Of a DNA stretch of 64,000 nt, positions 28,365 through 36,917 are shown in pieces (positions within the stretch are counted from its first letter, which is position 1; every line of letters begins with the position of its first letter). The stretch is from Chryseobacterium oranimense (GTDB taxonomy: Bacteria; Bacteroidota; Bacteroidia; Flavobacteriales; Weeksellaceae), in the NCBI RefSeq assembly GCF_025244725.1, contig NZ_CP104203.1, positions 2,046,001 through 2,110,000 on the forward strand. The letters run 5' to 3'. A program made the translations under genes and the position numbers. The notes below the pieces were generated by a model, which ran no database searches, was not told the DNA's origin, and saw only the letters and a program-made list of their open reading frames with translations.

Positions 28365-28744
28365 GTTGATGAGTGATAAATGATGATTGATCTGTATTCT
28401 GCAAAATTACTACTTATTGGGGAATGTTAGCAGTTGCTTGTTTTTTGTCAATTGCTGGTTATTAGTTTCTAAAAAGCTTTCCGTTTAAAAGGAGTTTAAG
28501 CCGTGAAACTTTAAACTTTAAACTTTAAACTTTAAACCTTAAACTTTAAGCTTTGAACATTACAATTGAAAATACAGCTTCTATTGCAGCGACTCTCAAA
28601 CCCTCAAACCCTCAAACTCTCTCACCCGAAACCCGAAACCCGAAACCCGAAACACCCACCCAAAAACCAAACGCTGACAAAAATCAATCCATGATTCCTG
28701 CTACCTAAAACCTAATTCGTATATTTGGGAGATTAAGAAAATTT
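28365..28744. repeat. Intergenic region with simple repeats and a promoter
   Basis: 380 bp without a gene. It contains a run of AAACTTT heptamers (28506-28553), CCCTCAAA repeats (about 28594-28620) and four ACCCGAAA-type repeats (about 28624-28653). TATATTTG at 28720-28727 fits the -7 consensus for the DUF1599 gene, 18 bp before its ATG. Confidence 0.7.
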
Positions 28745-29308
28745 ATGTCAGAAACATCAGTACAGTTCGGGAAAGTTATCAGTCAGTGCCGTGATCTTTT
28801 CAGCAAAAAATTACAGGATTACGGGGCCGCGTGGAGGGTTTTGAGACCCAGCTCCATTACGGATCAGATTTACATTAAAGTGAACAGGATCCGTACGCTG
28901 CAGATGACGGATAAAAAAATGGTGGATGAAAGTGAAGAGGATGAATTCATTGCGATTGTGAATTATTCTATTATCGGACTTATTCAGCTTGAAAAAGGAC
29001 TTTCCAATGATTTCAATGAAAATAAGGAAGAAATTTTAAGCCTTTATGATCAATATGCCAATGAAGCCCGGGCTTTAATGGAAAGAAAAAATCATGATTA
29101 CGGTGAAGCATGGAGGGATATGAGAATTTCATCCATTACCGATCTTATTTATCAGAAGGTACTGAGAACGAAGCAGATTGAGGACAACCAAGGGAAAACT
29201 ATCGTTTCCGAGGGTCTGGATGCCAACTATTTCGATATGCTGAATTATGCCGTTTTTTGCCTGATCAAGTTCTCTGAAAAGGAACAAATTTCCGAACCAA
29301 AAAAATAA
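28745..29308 (+). CDS. DUF1599 domain protein (two tandem repeats)
   Basis: 187 residues made of two homologous halves. LQDYGAAWRVLRPSSITDQI (about residues 21-40) is matched by HDYGEAWRDMRISSITDLI (about 117-135), each followed by Y-x-K-V-x-R. DUF1599 proteins are a Bacteroidota family of unknown function related to nucleotide-modifying or MazG-like folds. The next gene starts 5 bp after its stop, so the two are probably co-transcribed. Confidence 0.85.
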   Translation: MSETSVQFGKVISQCRDLFSKKLQDYGAAWRVLRPSSITDQIYIKVNRIRTLQMTDKKMVDESEEDEFIAIVNYSIIGLIQLEKGLSNDFNENKEEILSLYDQYANEARALMERKNHDYGEAWRDMRISSITDLIYQKVLRTKQIEDNQGKTIVSEGLDANYFDMLNYAVFCLIKFSEKEQISEPKK

Positions 29309-29313
29309 TTAAT

Positions 29314-30423
29314 ATGCTCAAAGGTTTATTACGTTTTATTATTGCTGTTATATTCATTCTTTCAGGCTTCGTAAAAGCGGTGGATCTGGTAGGATTTTCT
29401 TTCAAGATGGAGGAATATTTTGCGCCGCCGGTTTTCAATATGCCGTTCCTGGAAAAATTTGCGCTTCTGTTCTCGGTTATTGTAGTCGTACTGGAGCTTT
29501 TCTTAGGATTCATGCTACTGCTGAAACTGAAGCTTAAATTCACTCTTTCAGCATTAATTGCGCTTTGTATCTTTTTTGGATTTCTTACATTCTATTCTGC
29601 CTATTTCAATGTGGTGACGGACTGCGGGTGTTTTGGGGATGCAATAAAATTTACCCCATGGCAGAGCTTTATTAAGGATATTGTGCTTCTTGCAGGTCTT
29701 ATTATACTGTTTATCCTTTACAGAAAAGAGTTTGCTAAAAAGGATGCCTACGGAAGTACTGCAAAAGAATCTTCAGGTAAGTTCAAATATATTCTTTTAG
29801 GTCTTTTTTCTGTGATTATGATCTACATTATGGCTCAGGGAATTATGCACGAACCGGTTATTGACTTCCGTGATTATAAGGTTGGTACCGATATTAAAGC
29901 TGAAAAAGGAAAAATCAATAAAAATCCTTCTGAATACAAGACTTTTTATTCGCTTAAAAATCAAAAAACCGGAGAGGTTCTGAAAGTAAACCAGGATGAT
30001 TATATCAAAGAAACAAAATACTGGTCGGAAGGTTCTTCATGGAAAATCGAGGAAGGAAAAAATGAGTCTGTTCTGACGAAAGAGGGCTATAAATCTGAAA
30101 TCGGGAAATTCAAAATAGAAGATCCTACGGGTATGGAACTTACGGATGAGATCATCAATGCACCCAAAGCTGTGCTTGTGTTTTCTTATCACCCTAAAGA
30201 GGTTTCTGCGGATCTTTTCCGTAAAGTTGAAGCCAAAGTAAATGCTCAGAAAGGTGCTGTTATCTATGGTATTTCAACAGACCATAATACTTTTAAAACC
30301 ATTAAAAATGCAATGATGGACGGAACTGCAATCAAAACGATTGCAAGAAGCAATCCATTCGTCCTGACACTGGAAAAGGGGAAAATTGTAGACAAGCAGC
30401 CTGCAAAAGACTACGTGAAGTAG
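29314..30423 (+). CDS. BT_3928-like DoxX/MauE-type membrane protein
   Basis: 369 residues. The N-terminal 150 residues have four transmembrane helices of the DoxX/MauE type (RFIIAVIFILSGFVKAVD) with a conserved TDCGCFGDAIK motif whose Cys pair suggests redox chemistry. A fifth helix lies near 160. The C-terminal 190 residues are extracytoplasmic and thioredoxin-like in outline (VLVFSYHPKEV, GAVIYGIST), but no CxxC is present. It probably acts in envelope redox or respiration. It directly follows DUF1599. Confidence 0.85.
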   Translation: MLKGLLRFIIAVIFILSGFVKAVDLVGFSFKMEEYFAPPVFNMPFLEKFALLFSVIVVVLELFLGFMLLLKLKLKFTLSALIALCIFFGFLTFYSAYFNVVTDCGCFGDAIKFTPWQSFIKDIVLLAGLIILFILYRKEFAKKDAYGSTAKESSGKFKYILLGLFSVIMIYIMAQGIMHEPVIDFRDYKVGTDIKAEKGKINKNPSEYKTFYSLKNQKTGEVLKVNQDDYIKETKYWSEGSSWKIEEGKNESVLTKEGYKSEIGKFKIEDPTGMELTDEIINAPKAVLVFSYHPKEVSADLFRKVEAKVNAQKGAVIYGISTDHNTFKTIKNAMMDGTAIKTIARSNPFVLTLEKGKIVDKQPAKDYVK

Positions 30424-30581
30424 GATGTTGACGGTGAATGGTGAATCGTCAATAAGTGAATTTTAAAACAGACTGTTTCGGAGTGAAAGACTAATGAGTA
30501 AATTATTAATTCAAAAATTTCATTTGACTATAAGATCTGGATCATCAAATATAAACACTAAACTTAAACATACATTTAACA

Positions 30582-30932
30582 ATGCAAAAATCAAATAAAT
30601 CAATCGCCGGTTATCACCTTTTAATGATCCTTTCTTCTGTGGACGGGGAGTTTGCTCCTGAAGAAGGAATGCTGGTTCAGCAGTATATGGCGGACGAGTT
30701 TCCATTCAGAATGAATCTTGACAATGAACTGGAAGTACTGGCTCTTCTACAGCCTGAGGAGTGGAAAGATCACTTTGAGTTCCATGCCAGATGCTTTCAT
30801 GACGATTCTACGGAAGAGGAACGTGTAAAGTTTGCCCAATTTGCCAAAACACTGATCAAGGCTGACAATAAAGTAACCGATGAAGAGCATACTTTCTATA
30901 AGCTTTTGAAAAATCTGTGGAATTTATCATAA
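30582..30932 (+). CDS. TerB-like protein
   Basis: 116 residues, all-helical. SVDGEFAPEEGMLVQQYM at the N-terminus and ADNKVTDEEHTFYKLLK at the C-terminus are the paired acidic helix starts of the TerB/DjlA-like family, which bind metal ions or act in stress responses. There is no membrane segment. Function not known; the call rests on this motif pair and length. Confidence 0.7.
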   Translation: MQKSNKSIAGYHLLMILSSVDGEFAPEEGMLVQQYMADEFPFRMNLDNELEVLALLQPEEWKDHFEFHARCFHDDSTEEERVKFAQFAKTLIKADNKVTDEEHTFYKLLKNLWNLS

Positions 30933-31043
30933 ACGGTTCAGGAGGGTTTGATTACCCAAAGGAATTAACAAATAATATACAGCAGGTAGTTATGCTATTT
31001 AATGAATCTGCAAACAATACCAATAAATAACTTTAATAAGACT

Positions 31044-31805
31044 ATGAGAAGAAAAATAGTTGCAGGAAACTGGAAAATGAACAAAAATGTCATTGACGCC
31101 CAACAGTTAATGATTCAATTACTGAGCTATAAAAATAATAATACTACGAACTGCGAAGTATGGATTGCACCGCCTTCTTTATATTTAATGATGGCCAAAG
31201 ATATCTTCGAAAAAGATGAGATCGGTGTATTTTCTCAGGATATGAGTGAGCATGAAAGCGGTGCTTACACAGGCGAGATATCAGCAGATATGCTGGAATC
31301 TATCGATGTAACCGGTTCACTGATCGGGCATTCGGAAAGAAGACAGTATCACGGTGAAACGGATTCTCACTGCAACAGAAAGATCAAATTAGCTCTTGAT
31401 AAAGGACTGATCCCTGTATACTGTAACGGTGAAACGCTTGAACAGAGAAAAGCAGGACAGCATTTTGAAGTGGTAAAAAACCAGACTGAAGTTGCTCTTT
31501 TCACCCTTTCTGCTGAGGAGATCAAAAAAGTAGTGATTGCTTACGAACCTGTTTGGGCAATCGGTACCGGTGAAACGGCTACTCCGGAGCAGGCTCAGGA
31601 GATCCATGCACACATCAGAAGCATTATTGCTGCAAAATACGGCCAGGAAGTGGCTGATGAAGTTTCTATCCTTTACGGAGGTTCTGTGAAGCCTGATAAC
31701 GCTAAAGAAATTTTCTCCCAGCCTGATATCGATGGTGGATTAATTGGAGGTGCTGCTTTAAAACTGGAGGATTTCTCTAAAATTATTGAGGGATTTAATT
31801 CGTAG
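31044..31805 (+). CDS. tpiA: Triosephosphate isomerase
   Basis: 253 residues from ATG 31044 (MRRKIVAGNWKMN); an upstream in-frame ATG at 31002 adds 14 residues foreign to the family. The catalytic Lys lies in GNWKMN, the His in IGHSERR, the Glu in YEPVWAIGTG (loop 6), with YGGSVKPDN and GGLIGGAALK for phosphate binding. It interconverts DHAP and glyceraldehyde-3-phosphate in glycolysis. Confidence 0.97.
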   Translation: MRRKIVAGNWKMNKNVIDAQQLMIQLLSYKNNNTTNCEVWIAPPSLYLMMAKDIFEKDEIGVFSQDMSEHESGAYTGEISADMLESIDVTGSLIGHSERRQYHGETDSHCNRKIKLALDKGLIPVYCNGETLEQRKAGQHFEVVKNQTEVALFTLSAEEIKKVVIAYEPVWAIGTGETATPEQAQEIHAHIRSIIAAKYGQEVADEVSILYGGSVKPDNAKEIFSQPDIDGGLIGGAALKLEDFSKIIEGFNS

Positions 31806-31895
31806 ATTTCGGCTAAAGCCGATGGGATTATAATTTTTCATTAAATGGGCTAAAGACCATTGCTATTGAATATGTTTTACAACCATATACAATCA

Positions 31896-31926
31896 AAAAC
31901 GGCGGCATCTTCGATGCCGCCGTTTT
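31896..31926. terminator. Bidirectional hairpin terminator
   Basis: AAAACGGCGGCATC (31896-31909) and GATGCCGCCGTTTT (31913-31926) form a perfect 14-bp stem with a TTC loop and A/T flanks. It separates tpiA from the convergent phytase-like gene. Confidence 0.92.
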
Positions 31927-31941
31927 CTTTAAAAAATCTAA

Positions 31942-33204
31942 TTATTGAATATCGACTATATACATTGTTCCTTTATCTACTTTCCCAGTTTTAGGAAGGA
32001 TCTTGGCTTTCGGATTGCCGTTCCCGTCGTCTGAAATCCCAAAATCATCATCATTGAAGATTGCCAGTTTATTATTTCCCAAATAAACAATACCTTCAAA
32101 TTTATCATGCTCATAGCCTAATTTTGCAACCAGATCTACGGCTAAAACTTTGGACACCGGTTTTATGCCTGCATTGGTAATTTCATCCCAGGTGGATTGT
32201 TCCAGCGTTTTATTATTGATTTTCATTCCGTCTACAGCTGTGATATCGGTTCCGTTTACATCTGAGGCACCGGCAATATTAATCCTGTATACTTTTTTGG
32301 TACCGCCCTGAGATCCGAAGTTTCCGTCTCTTTCGATGACCAGAAATTCTGTATTGCTGATCGCTGTAATATCACATACCGAATCGGATCCACCGCCGTT
32401 TTGCTTATACAGATACTGTTTGGTTTGTCCGGTTGCAATATCGAAAGTGACGATTCTTGTTAATGTTGTATTTGTGGCTAAGGCTTTAGTCGGCACATAC
32501 ATGGTAGATTGTATGGTTCCCACCAATGTTTTTCCGTCCGGAGTGATGCACAATCCTTCCATTCCTCTGTTGGCTCTTCTTTTTGCCAGAACAGCAGGCA
32601 GTTTTCTTGGCCCTGTATTCACTCCTATCGGGCTTATTCTTTCAAGTTCTACTCCGTCTGCGCTATAATGAACGATGTGCGGACCGTATTCATCAGACAC
32701 CCAAAAAGTTCCGTCCGCTGCTGCTACAATACTCTCGCTGTCCAGCCCGTAATTATCCGTTCCTAAAACATTTCCTGATGAATCATAGGCTGTTTCTCCT
32801 GTACTTCCCATTCCTGCAGGGTTTGGAAGGCCTGTGATTGGTTTGCCTGAAGGATTTTTCAGTTTAATATATTTAATAACCTCAATATTACCTTCTGCAT
32901 TGATCTTAAAATGCATAATGGTTGGGGTAAAATTCGGGGCCGGAAATTTCTTACCGTTCAGATAATCTGTATTCGGACCACGGTCGGTAATGACGTAAAA
33001 TTCTCCTTTTCTACTCGGATGTGCAGCTGCACCGGAACCGAATCCACCGTTAATGACATCTACTCCATTAATTGTCACCAGATTTGAAAAAGGAAATTCC
33101 TGAGGAAGTTTGGCATAATTGATATCCTGGCTGTTCATCTTGTCGTCATCTTTACACGAAACGAGCGCTGTGAACAGTATAGCGGATAACAGCAGTTTTT
33201 TCAT
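31942..33204 (-). CDS. Lipoprotein with esterase-like activity of phytase domain
   Basis: 420 residues. A type-II signal peptide ends LVSC, so it is lipid-anchored. The body reads as a beta-propeller-like repeat (RKGEFYVITDRGPNTDYLNG; DGTFWVSDEYGPHIVHYSADG; VERDGNFGSQGGTKKVYRI) typical of the phytase-like esterase family. The DEYGPH and TDRGPN motifs are the usual landmarks. Substrate unknown. Upstream, TATTTTCG on the minus strand is a near match to a -7 element. Confidence 0.85.
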   Translation of the reverse strand: MKKLLLSAILFTALVSCKDDDKMNSQDINYAKLPQEFPFSNLVTINGVDVINGGFGSGAAAHPSRKGEFYVITDRGPNTDYLNGKKFPAPNFTPTIMHFKINAEGNIEVIKYIKLKNPSGKPITGLPNPAGMGSTGETAYDSSGNVLGTDNYGLDSESIVAAADGTFWVSDEYGPHIVHYSADGVELERISPIGVNTGPRKLPAVLAKRRANRGMEGLCITPDGKTLVGTIQSTMYVPTKALATNTTLTRIVTFDIATGQTKQYLYKQNGGGSDSVCDITAISNTEFLVIERDGNFGSQGGTKKVYRINIAGASDVNGTDITAVDGMKINNKTLEQSTWDEITNAGIKPVSKVLAVDLVAKLGYEHDKFEGIVYLGNNKLAIFNDDDFGISDDGNGNPKAKILPKTGKVDKGTMYIVDIQ

Positions 33205-33548
33205 AATTACTTTTATGCCGCGAAAATATGCATTGATTGTAAACTGAGGCTGAACTTAATGATAATTATATTTTAAGAATGTTTGTTGAATGGTTTGACT
33301 TTTTTAACCACCCCGTCAAAAATTCTTTGAATTTTTGCCACCCCTCCACGGGAGGGGAATTTTGATCCGACGAATTGTGTCATTATCATTATGAAAATCA
33401 GAGATTTTCATAGAACTTAAGTGGTCTTCTGTTTTCAAGCTTTTAAACTTCAAAATAACTAAAGTGTAAAAGACTTTTTACTTCTTTTATTGGTTAAAAT
33501 AAAAAAACGCACCTCATCGGTGCGTTTCAATATTCCTGAAAAGGAAAA
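33205..33548. other. Intergenic region with repeat and clpP terminator
   Basis: 344 bp. At about 33308-33366 lies a Chryseobacterium-like interspersed repeat: CACCCCGTCAAAAATTC, a short palindrome, then the CCCCTCC/GGAGGGG hairpin. A terminator for clpP is at 33505-33527. I see no open frame. Confidence 0.65.
33497..33527 (-). terminator. Rho-independent terminator of clpP
   Basis: AAACGCACC (33505-33513) pairs with GGTGCGTTT (33519-33527). On the minus strand the stem is followed by a T run and T-rich sequence. Confidence 0.88.
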
Positions 33549-34235
33549 TTATTTTTTCTCTGTAGATCTCTGTAAAACTTCGTCTACCATTCCGTAGCCT
33601 TTTGCTTCCTCGGAAGTCATCCAATAATCTCTGTCTGAAGCTTTTTCAACCCAGTCGTATGTTTGTCCTGAATGCTGAGCAATAATGTCATAAAGCTCTT
33701 TTTTAAGCTTTAACATCTCTCTCAGATTGATCTCCATATCAGAAGCCACCCCTTGAGCACCTCCTGAAGGCTGGTGAATCATTACTCTTGAATGCTTAAG
33801 CGCTGAACGTTTTCCTTTTTCTCCTGCCACAAGTAAAACCGCTCCCATTGAAGCTGCAATACCTGTACAAATTGTTGCTACGTCCGGCTTAATGATCTGC
33901 ATGGTGTCATAAATTCCCAAACCTGCATATACGCTACCACCCGGAGAGTTGATGTAGATCTGGATATCTTTCGATGGATCTGCACTTTCTAAGAACAAAA
34001 GCTGTGCGGTTACGATGTTGGCAACCTGATCGTCGATTCCTGTTCCTAAAAAGATAATTCTGTCCATCATCAGACGTGAAAATACGTCCATCTGGGCAAC
34101 GTTTAATCTTCTTTCTTCCATGATATACGGCGTAAGGTTCGTTGGGCCGTACATTCCCATATACTGATCGGTAGCCAGACCGCTGTTTCCTAAATGTTTT
34201 ACAGAGAAATCTCTGAAGTCTTTTTTAATGTCCAT
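33549..34235 (-). CDS. clpP: ATP-dependent Clp protease proteolytic subunit
   Basis: 228 residues. The catalytic Ser lies in CTGIAASMGAVL, the His in SRVMIHQPSGGAQG and the Asp in the DRDYWMTSEEAKGYGMVDEV region. The oxyanion/handle motif YINSPGGSVYAG precedes them. An N-terminal stretch of about 30 residues before the mature fold is probably processed. Subunits form a tetradecameric barrel fed by ClpX-type ATPases. Only clpP is here; no clpX is adjacent. Confidence 0.97.
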   Translation of the reverse strand: MDIKKDFRDFSVKHLGNSGLATDQYMGMYGPTNLTPYIMEERRLNVAQMDVFSRLMMDRIIFLGTGIDDQVANIVTAQLLFLESADPSKDIQIYINSPGGSVYAGLGIYDTMQIIKPDVATICTGIAASMGAVLLVAGEKGKRSALKHSRVMIHQPSGGAQGVASDMEINLREMLKLKKELYDIIAQHSGQTYDWVEKASDRDYWMTSEEAKGYGMVDEVLQRSTEKK

Positions 34236-34355
34236 ATTTCTATTATGTATTATTAACTAATTTTTCAAAGTTTAAATTACAACTTTTATTCCTAAAATTT
34301 TATAGGACTTTTTGTCACAGAATATCTGCCTGATGATCAGCAGAATGTCTGTAAT

Positions 34356-36338
34356 TTATCTTTTCCTATCAATGTAGATGCCTTTGATAGGTGAATATTC
34401 AATAATATTGCTCAATCTGATCGAGGCTTGTTTCAAAAGGGTGATCTTTTTAATCAGTTCGTAATATTTTGCCTCATCCGTACCTCTGTACTCATCCAGC
34501 TGGCGGGCTGTTTCTTTGATGAGATAATCAATATACCTGTATTTATGTAGCAGAACGTCGCCTTGTACCTGTTCGGCTATTTTGTCTCCGTAGTTAGGTG
34601 GGTAGATATTCCTGGAACCCCAGTTTTCAAGTTCATCCAGAGGCATTAAGGCATCAACCACCTTGGAAGTAATTTCTTCATCCATAAACGTCACAAAAAA
34701 ATTGCCGCTTCTCAGCTCATCTTTCTGGATACCTTCTTTTACCTGGTTGATGATAATTTCATTTCCTTTTACCAGAAAATTGTACTGTTCTTCTTCAAAG
34801 TGCATCAGGATTTCTTCAATAACTGTAATCTGATACTCTTCATCCCTTTCATTTCTCCTTTTTAAAACAATATCTCCAAACATCAGCATATGATCAACCA
34901 GCTTGCTTTCCATAAACAGGACATCATACAAATAAGGATCTTCCTTCTCTTCATCTAAAGGAACAATCTCCAGCTTGGGCTGAACTTTTTCTTTCTGCTG
35001 CTGAACATGCTGACTCTGGTTCTGTGTGATCTGCTTCTGAACGTCCAGCTCATTGAAAAGACTCTGCTCGGAAAGTCCGAATTTATTGGAAACCTCTTTC
35101 AGATAAACTTCTCTTTTCAAAGCGTTCTGAACAAAACCTACAGATTTTACAATATCTCTGATGGCTTCAGCTTTTTTGATCGGATCATTTCCGACTTCCT
35201 TTAAAAGAATTTCAGCTTTAAAATCAATAAAATCCATCGCCTCATTTTCGATGAATTTTTCTACATATTCCTGCGAATGCTTTCTGGAAAAGGAATCAGG
35301 ATCGTCCCCATCCGGAAAGAGAAGAACACGGATGTTCATTCCTTCAGTCAGAAGCATATCAATACTTCTGAAACTGGCCTTGATTCCTGCATTATCACCG
35401 TCAAAAAGAATGGTTACATTTTCTGTAAGCCTTTTGATGAGCTTGATCTGCTCTGTTGTCAGGGATGTTCCCGAACTGGCCACAACATTCTCTATTCCGG
35501 ACATATGAAGCGCAATCACGTCCATATATCCTTCCACAAGAAGACATATATTTTTTCTTGAAATCGCCTGCTTACTCTGGTTTAATCCGTAAAGTACATT
35601 GGATTTGTGGTAAATTTCCGTCTCCGGGGAATTGAGATATTTGGCTGTTTTTACATTATTCTTAAGAATTCTGGCTCCGAAACCTAAAACCCTGCCTGAA
35701 AAACTATGAATCGGGAAGATAACCCTTTCCCGGAAACGGTCGATTCCTGAAGGTGTGTTTTCAGGAAATATAGACAGTCCGGATTTTTCAAGGATTTCTT
35801 TTGTATATCCTTTTTCTTCGGCATACGCCGTGAAAGCATTTTTCTTCTCGGGTGAATAACCAAGCTGGAATTTCTTAATGATATCGTCTTTCAGCTCACG
35901 TTCTCTGAAGTAGGCCAAACCAATACTTTTCCCTTCTTCAGAATCCCAAAGAATTTCCTGATAATAGCTGTTCGCCACTTCATGAATTTTATATAGCTGG
36001 TCTTTCTCTGTCTGGGCATGTTTTGCTTCTTCAGAAAACTCGCGTTGATCTTCCTCAACTTCGATTCCATATTTTTTTGCTGCGTGACGAAGAGCTTCAG
36101 GATAGGTAAAATTTTCGATCTCCATCAGGAAAGAAATGGCGGTTCCCCCTTTTCCTGTAGAGAAATCTTTCCAGATCTGCTTGCTGGGTGAAACAACAAA
36201 ACTCGGTGATTTTTCCTCATGAAAAGGACTGAGTCCTTTGAAATTAGACCCTGCTCTTTTCAGCTGAACGTACTCTCCTACAATTTCTTCTACCCGAATT
36301 GTGGAGAATATTTTATCTATGGTCTGTTTGGAAATCAT
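34356..36338 (-). CDS. dnaG: DNA primase lacking zinc-ligand cysteines
   Basis: 660 residues from ATG 36338; the open frame upstream is antisense to tsaE. The N-terminal CHC2-type domain is recognisable (FKGLSPFHEEKSPSFVVSP and WKDFSTGKGG), but the Cys residues are replaced by Ser, Asp and Thr, and only the His remains. TOPRIM motifs follow: LLVEGYMDVIAL (Glu) and VTILFDGDNAG plus PDGDDPDS (Asp). A helicase-interaction C-terminus follows. It makes RNA primers at forks. The zinc-less domain appears to be a lineage trait rather than damage, since the fold is otherwise intact. Confidence 0.93.
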   Translation of the reverse strand: MISKQTIDKIFSTIRVEEIVGEYVQLKRAGSNFKGLSPFHEEKSPSFVVSPSKQIWKDFSTGKGGTAISFLMEIENFTYPEALRHAAKKYGIEVEEDQREFSEEAKHAQTEKDQLYKIHEVANSYYQEILWDSEEGKSIGLAYFRERELKDDIIKKFQLGYSPEKKNAFTAYAEEKGYTKEILEKSGLSIFPENTPSGIDRFRERVIFPIHSFSGRVLGFGARILKNNVKTAKYLNSPETEIYHKSNVLYGLNQSKQAISRKNICLLVEGYMDVIALHMSGIENVVASSGTSLTTEQIKLIKRLTENVTILFDGDNAGIKASFRSIDMLLTEGMNIRVLLFPDGDDPDSFSRKHSQEYVEKFIENEAMDFIDFKAEILLKEVGNDPIKKAEAIRDIVKSVGFVQNALKREVYLKEVSNKFGLSEQSLFNELDVQKQITQNQSQHVQQQKEKVQPKLEIVPLDEEKEDPYLYDVLFMESKLVDHMLMFGDIVLKRRNERDEEYQITVIEEILMHFEEEQYNFLVKGNEIIINQVKEGIQKDELRSGNFFVTFMDEEITSKVVDALMPLDELENWGSRNIYPPNYGDKIAEQVQGDVLLHKYRYIDYLIKETARQLDEYRGTDEAKYYELIKKITLLKQASIRLSNIIEYSPIKGIYIDRKR

Positions 36339-36413
36339 AATACAAAAATACACATAAAAAAAAACCTTACAATTATATAATACATGTGCATTACATTTAG
36401 TAGGTTTTATCAT

Positions 36414-36421
36414 TATTTTTG
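36414..36421 (+). promoter_or_regulatory. Probable tsaE promoter
   Basis: TATTTTTG fits TAnnTTTG, 20 bp before the tsaE ATG, in the 103-bp divergent gap with dnaG. The -33 region has TTTA rather than TTG. Confidence 0.5.
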
Positions 36422-36441
36422 CAAAACAAATCAGGTATACT

Positions 36442-36849
36442 ATGCAGTTCACTATTAATAAAATTGAAGACTGGCAGGAAGTTGTTGACAGCATCATTCC
36501 GCAATTAAAACATAATATCCTTTTACTTAAAGGGAATCTCGGTGCAGGTAAAACGACATTTACCCAGTTTCTTCTTAAAAAACTGGAAAGCAACGATGAA
36601 GTGAACTCTCCTACCTACTCCATTGTCAACGAATATAACACGCCTAAAGGAAAGGTTTACCATTTTGATCTTTACCGTTTAAAAAACATCGAAGAAGTAT
36701 ATGACATCGGCATTGAAGAGTATCTGGACAATGCTTTTTTATGCATTATAGAATGGCCTGAAGTCTATGAGGAAGAGCTCTATGGGCTTAACTACCACAC
36801 TATGAGCATTGTGAATACGGGTGATGAAAGAGAAGTTTTATTCGAGTAA
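36442..36849 (+). CDS. tsaE: tRNA t6A biosynthesis ATPase TsaE
   Basis: 135 residues. The P-loop is GNLGAGKTTF and the family landmarks are SPTYSIVNEY, HFDLYRL and IIEWPE. It is the ATPase of the TsaBDE complex that makes N6-threonylcarbamoyladenosine at A37 of ANN-decoding tRNAs. Length is normal. It is divergent from dnaG and followed by ald. Confidence 0.95.
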   Translation: MQFTINKIEDWQEVVDSIIPQLKHNILLLKGNLGAGKTTFTQFLLKKLESNDEVNSPTYSIVNEYNTPKGKVYHFDLYRLKNIEEVYDIGIEEYLDNAFLCIIEWPEVYEEELYGLNYHTMSIVNTGDEREVLFE

Positions 36850-36857
36850 ATATTATG

Positions 36858-36865
36858 TATCTTTG
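36858..36865 (+). promoter_or_regulatory. Probable ald promoter
   Basis: TATCTTTG fits TAnnTTTG. TTTT at 36836-36839, inside the end of tsaE, takes the -33 position. The ald ATG is 53 bp downstream. Confidence 0.6.
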
Positions 36866-36917
36866 CTTATTAATTCATAGTAAAATAACAACCTGTAAGA
36901 TCTAATTTAATTAAAGA

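Noticed and set aside
36339..36593. N-terminal extension of DnaG
   Set aside because: It is antisense to the start of tsaE. The standard DnaG N-terminus begins at 36338.
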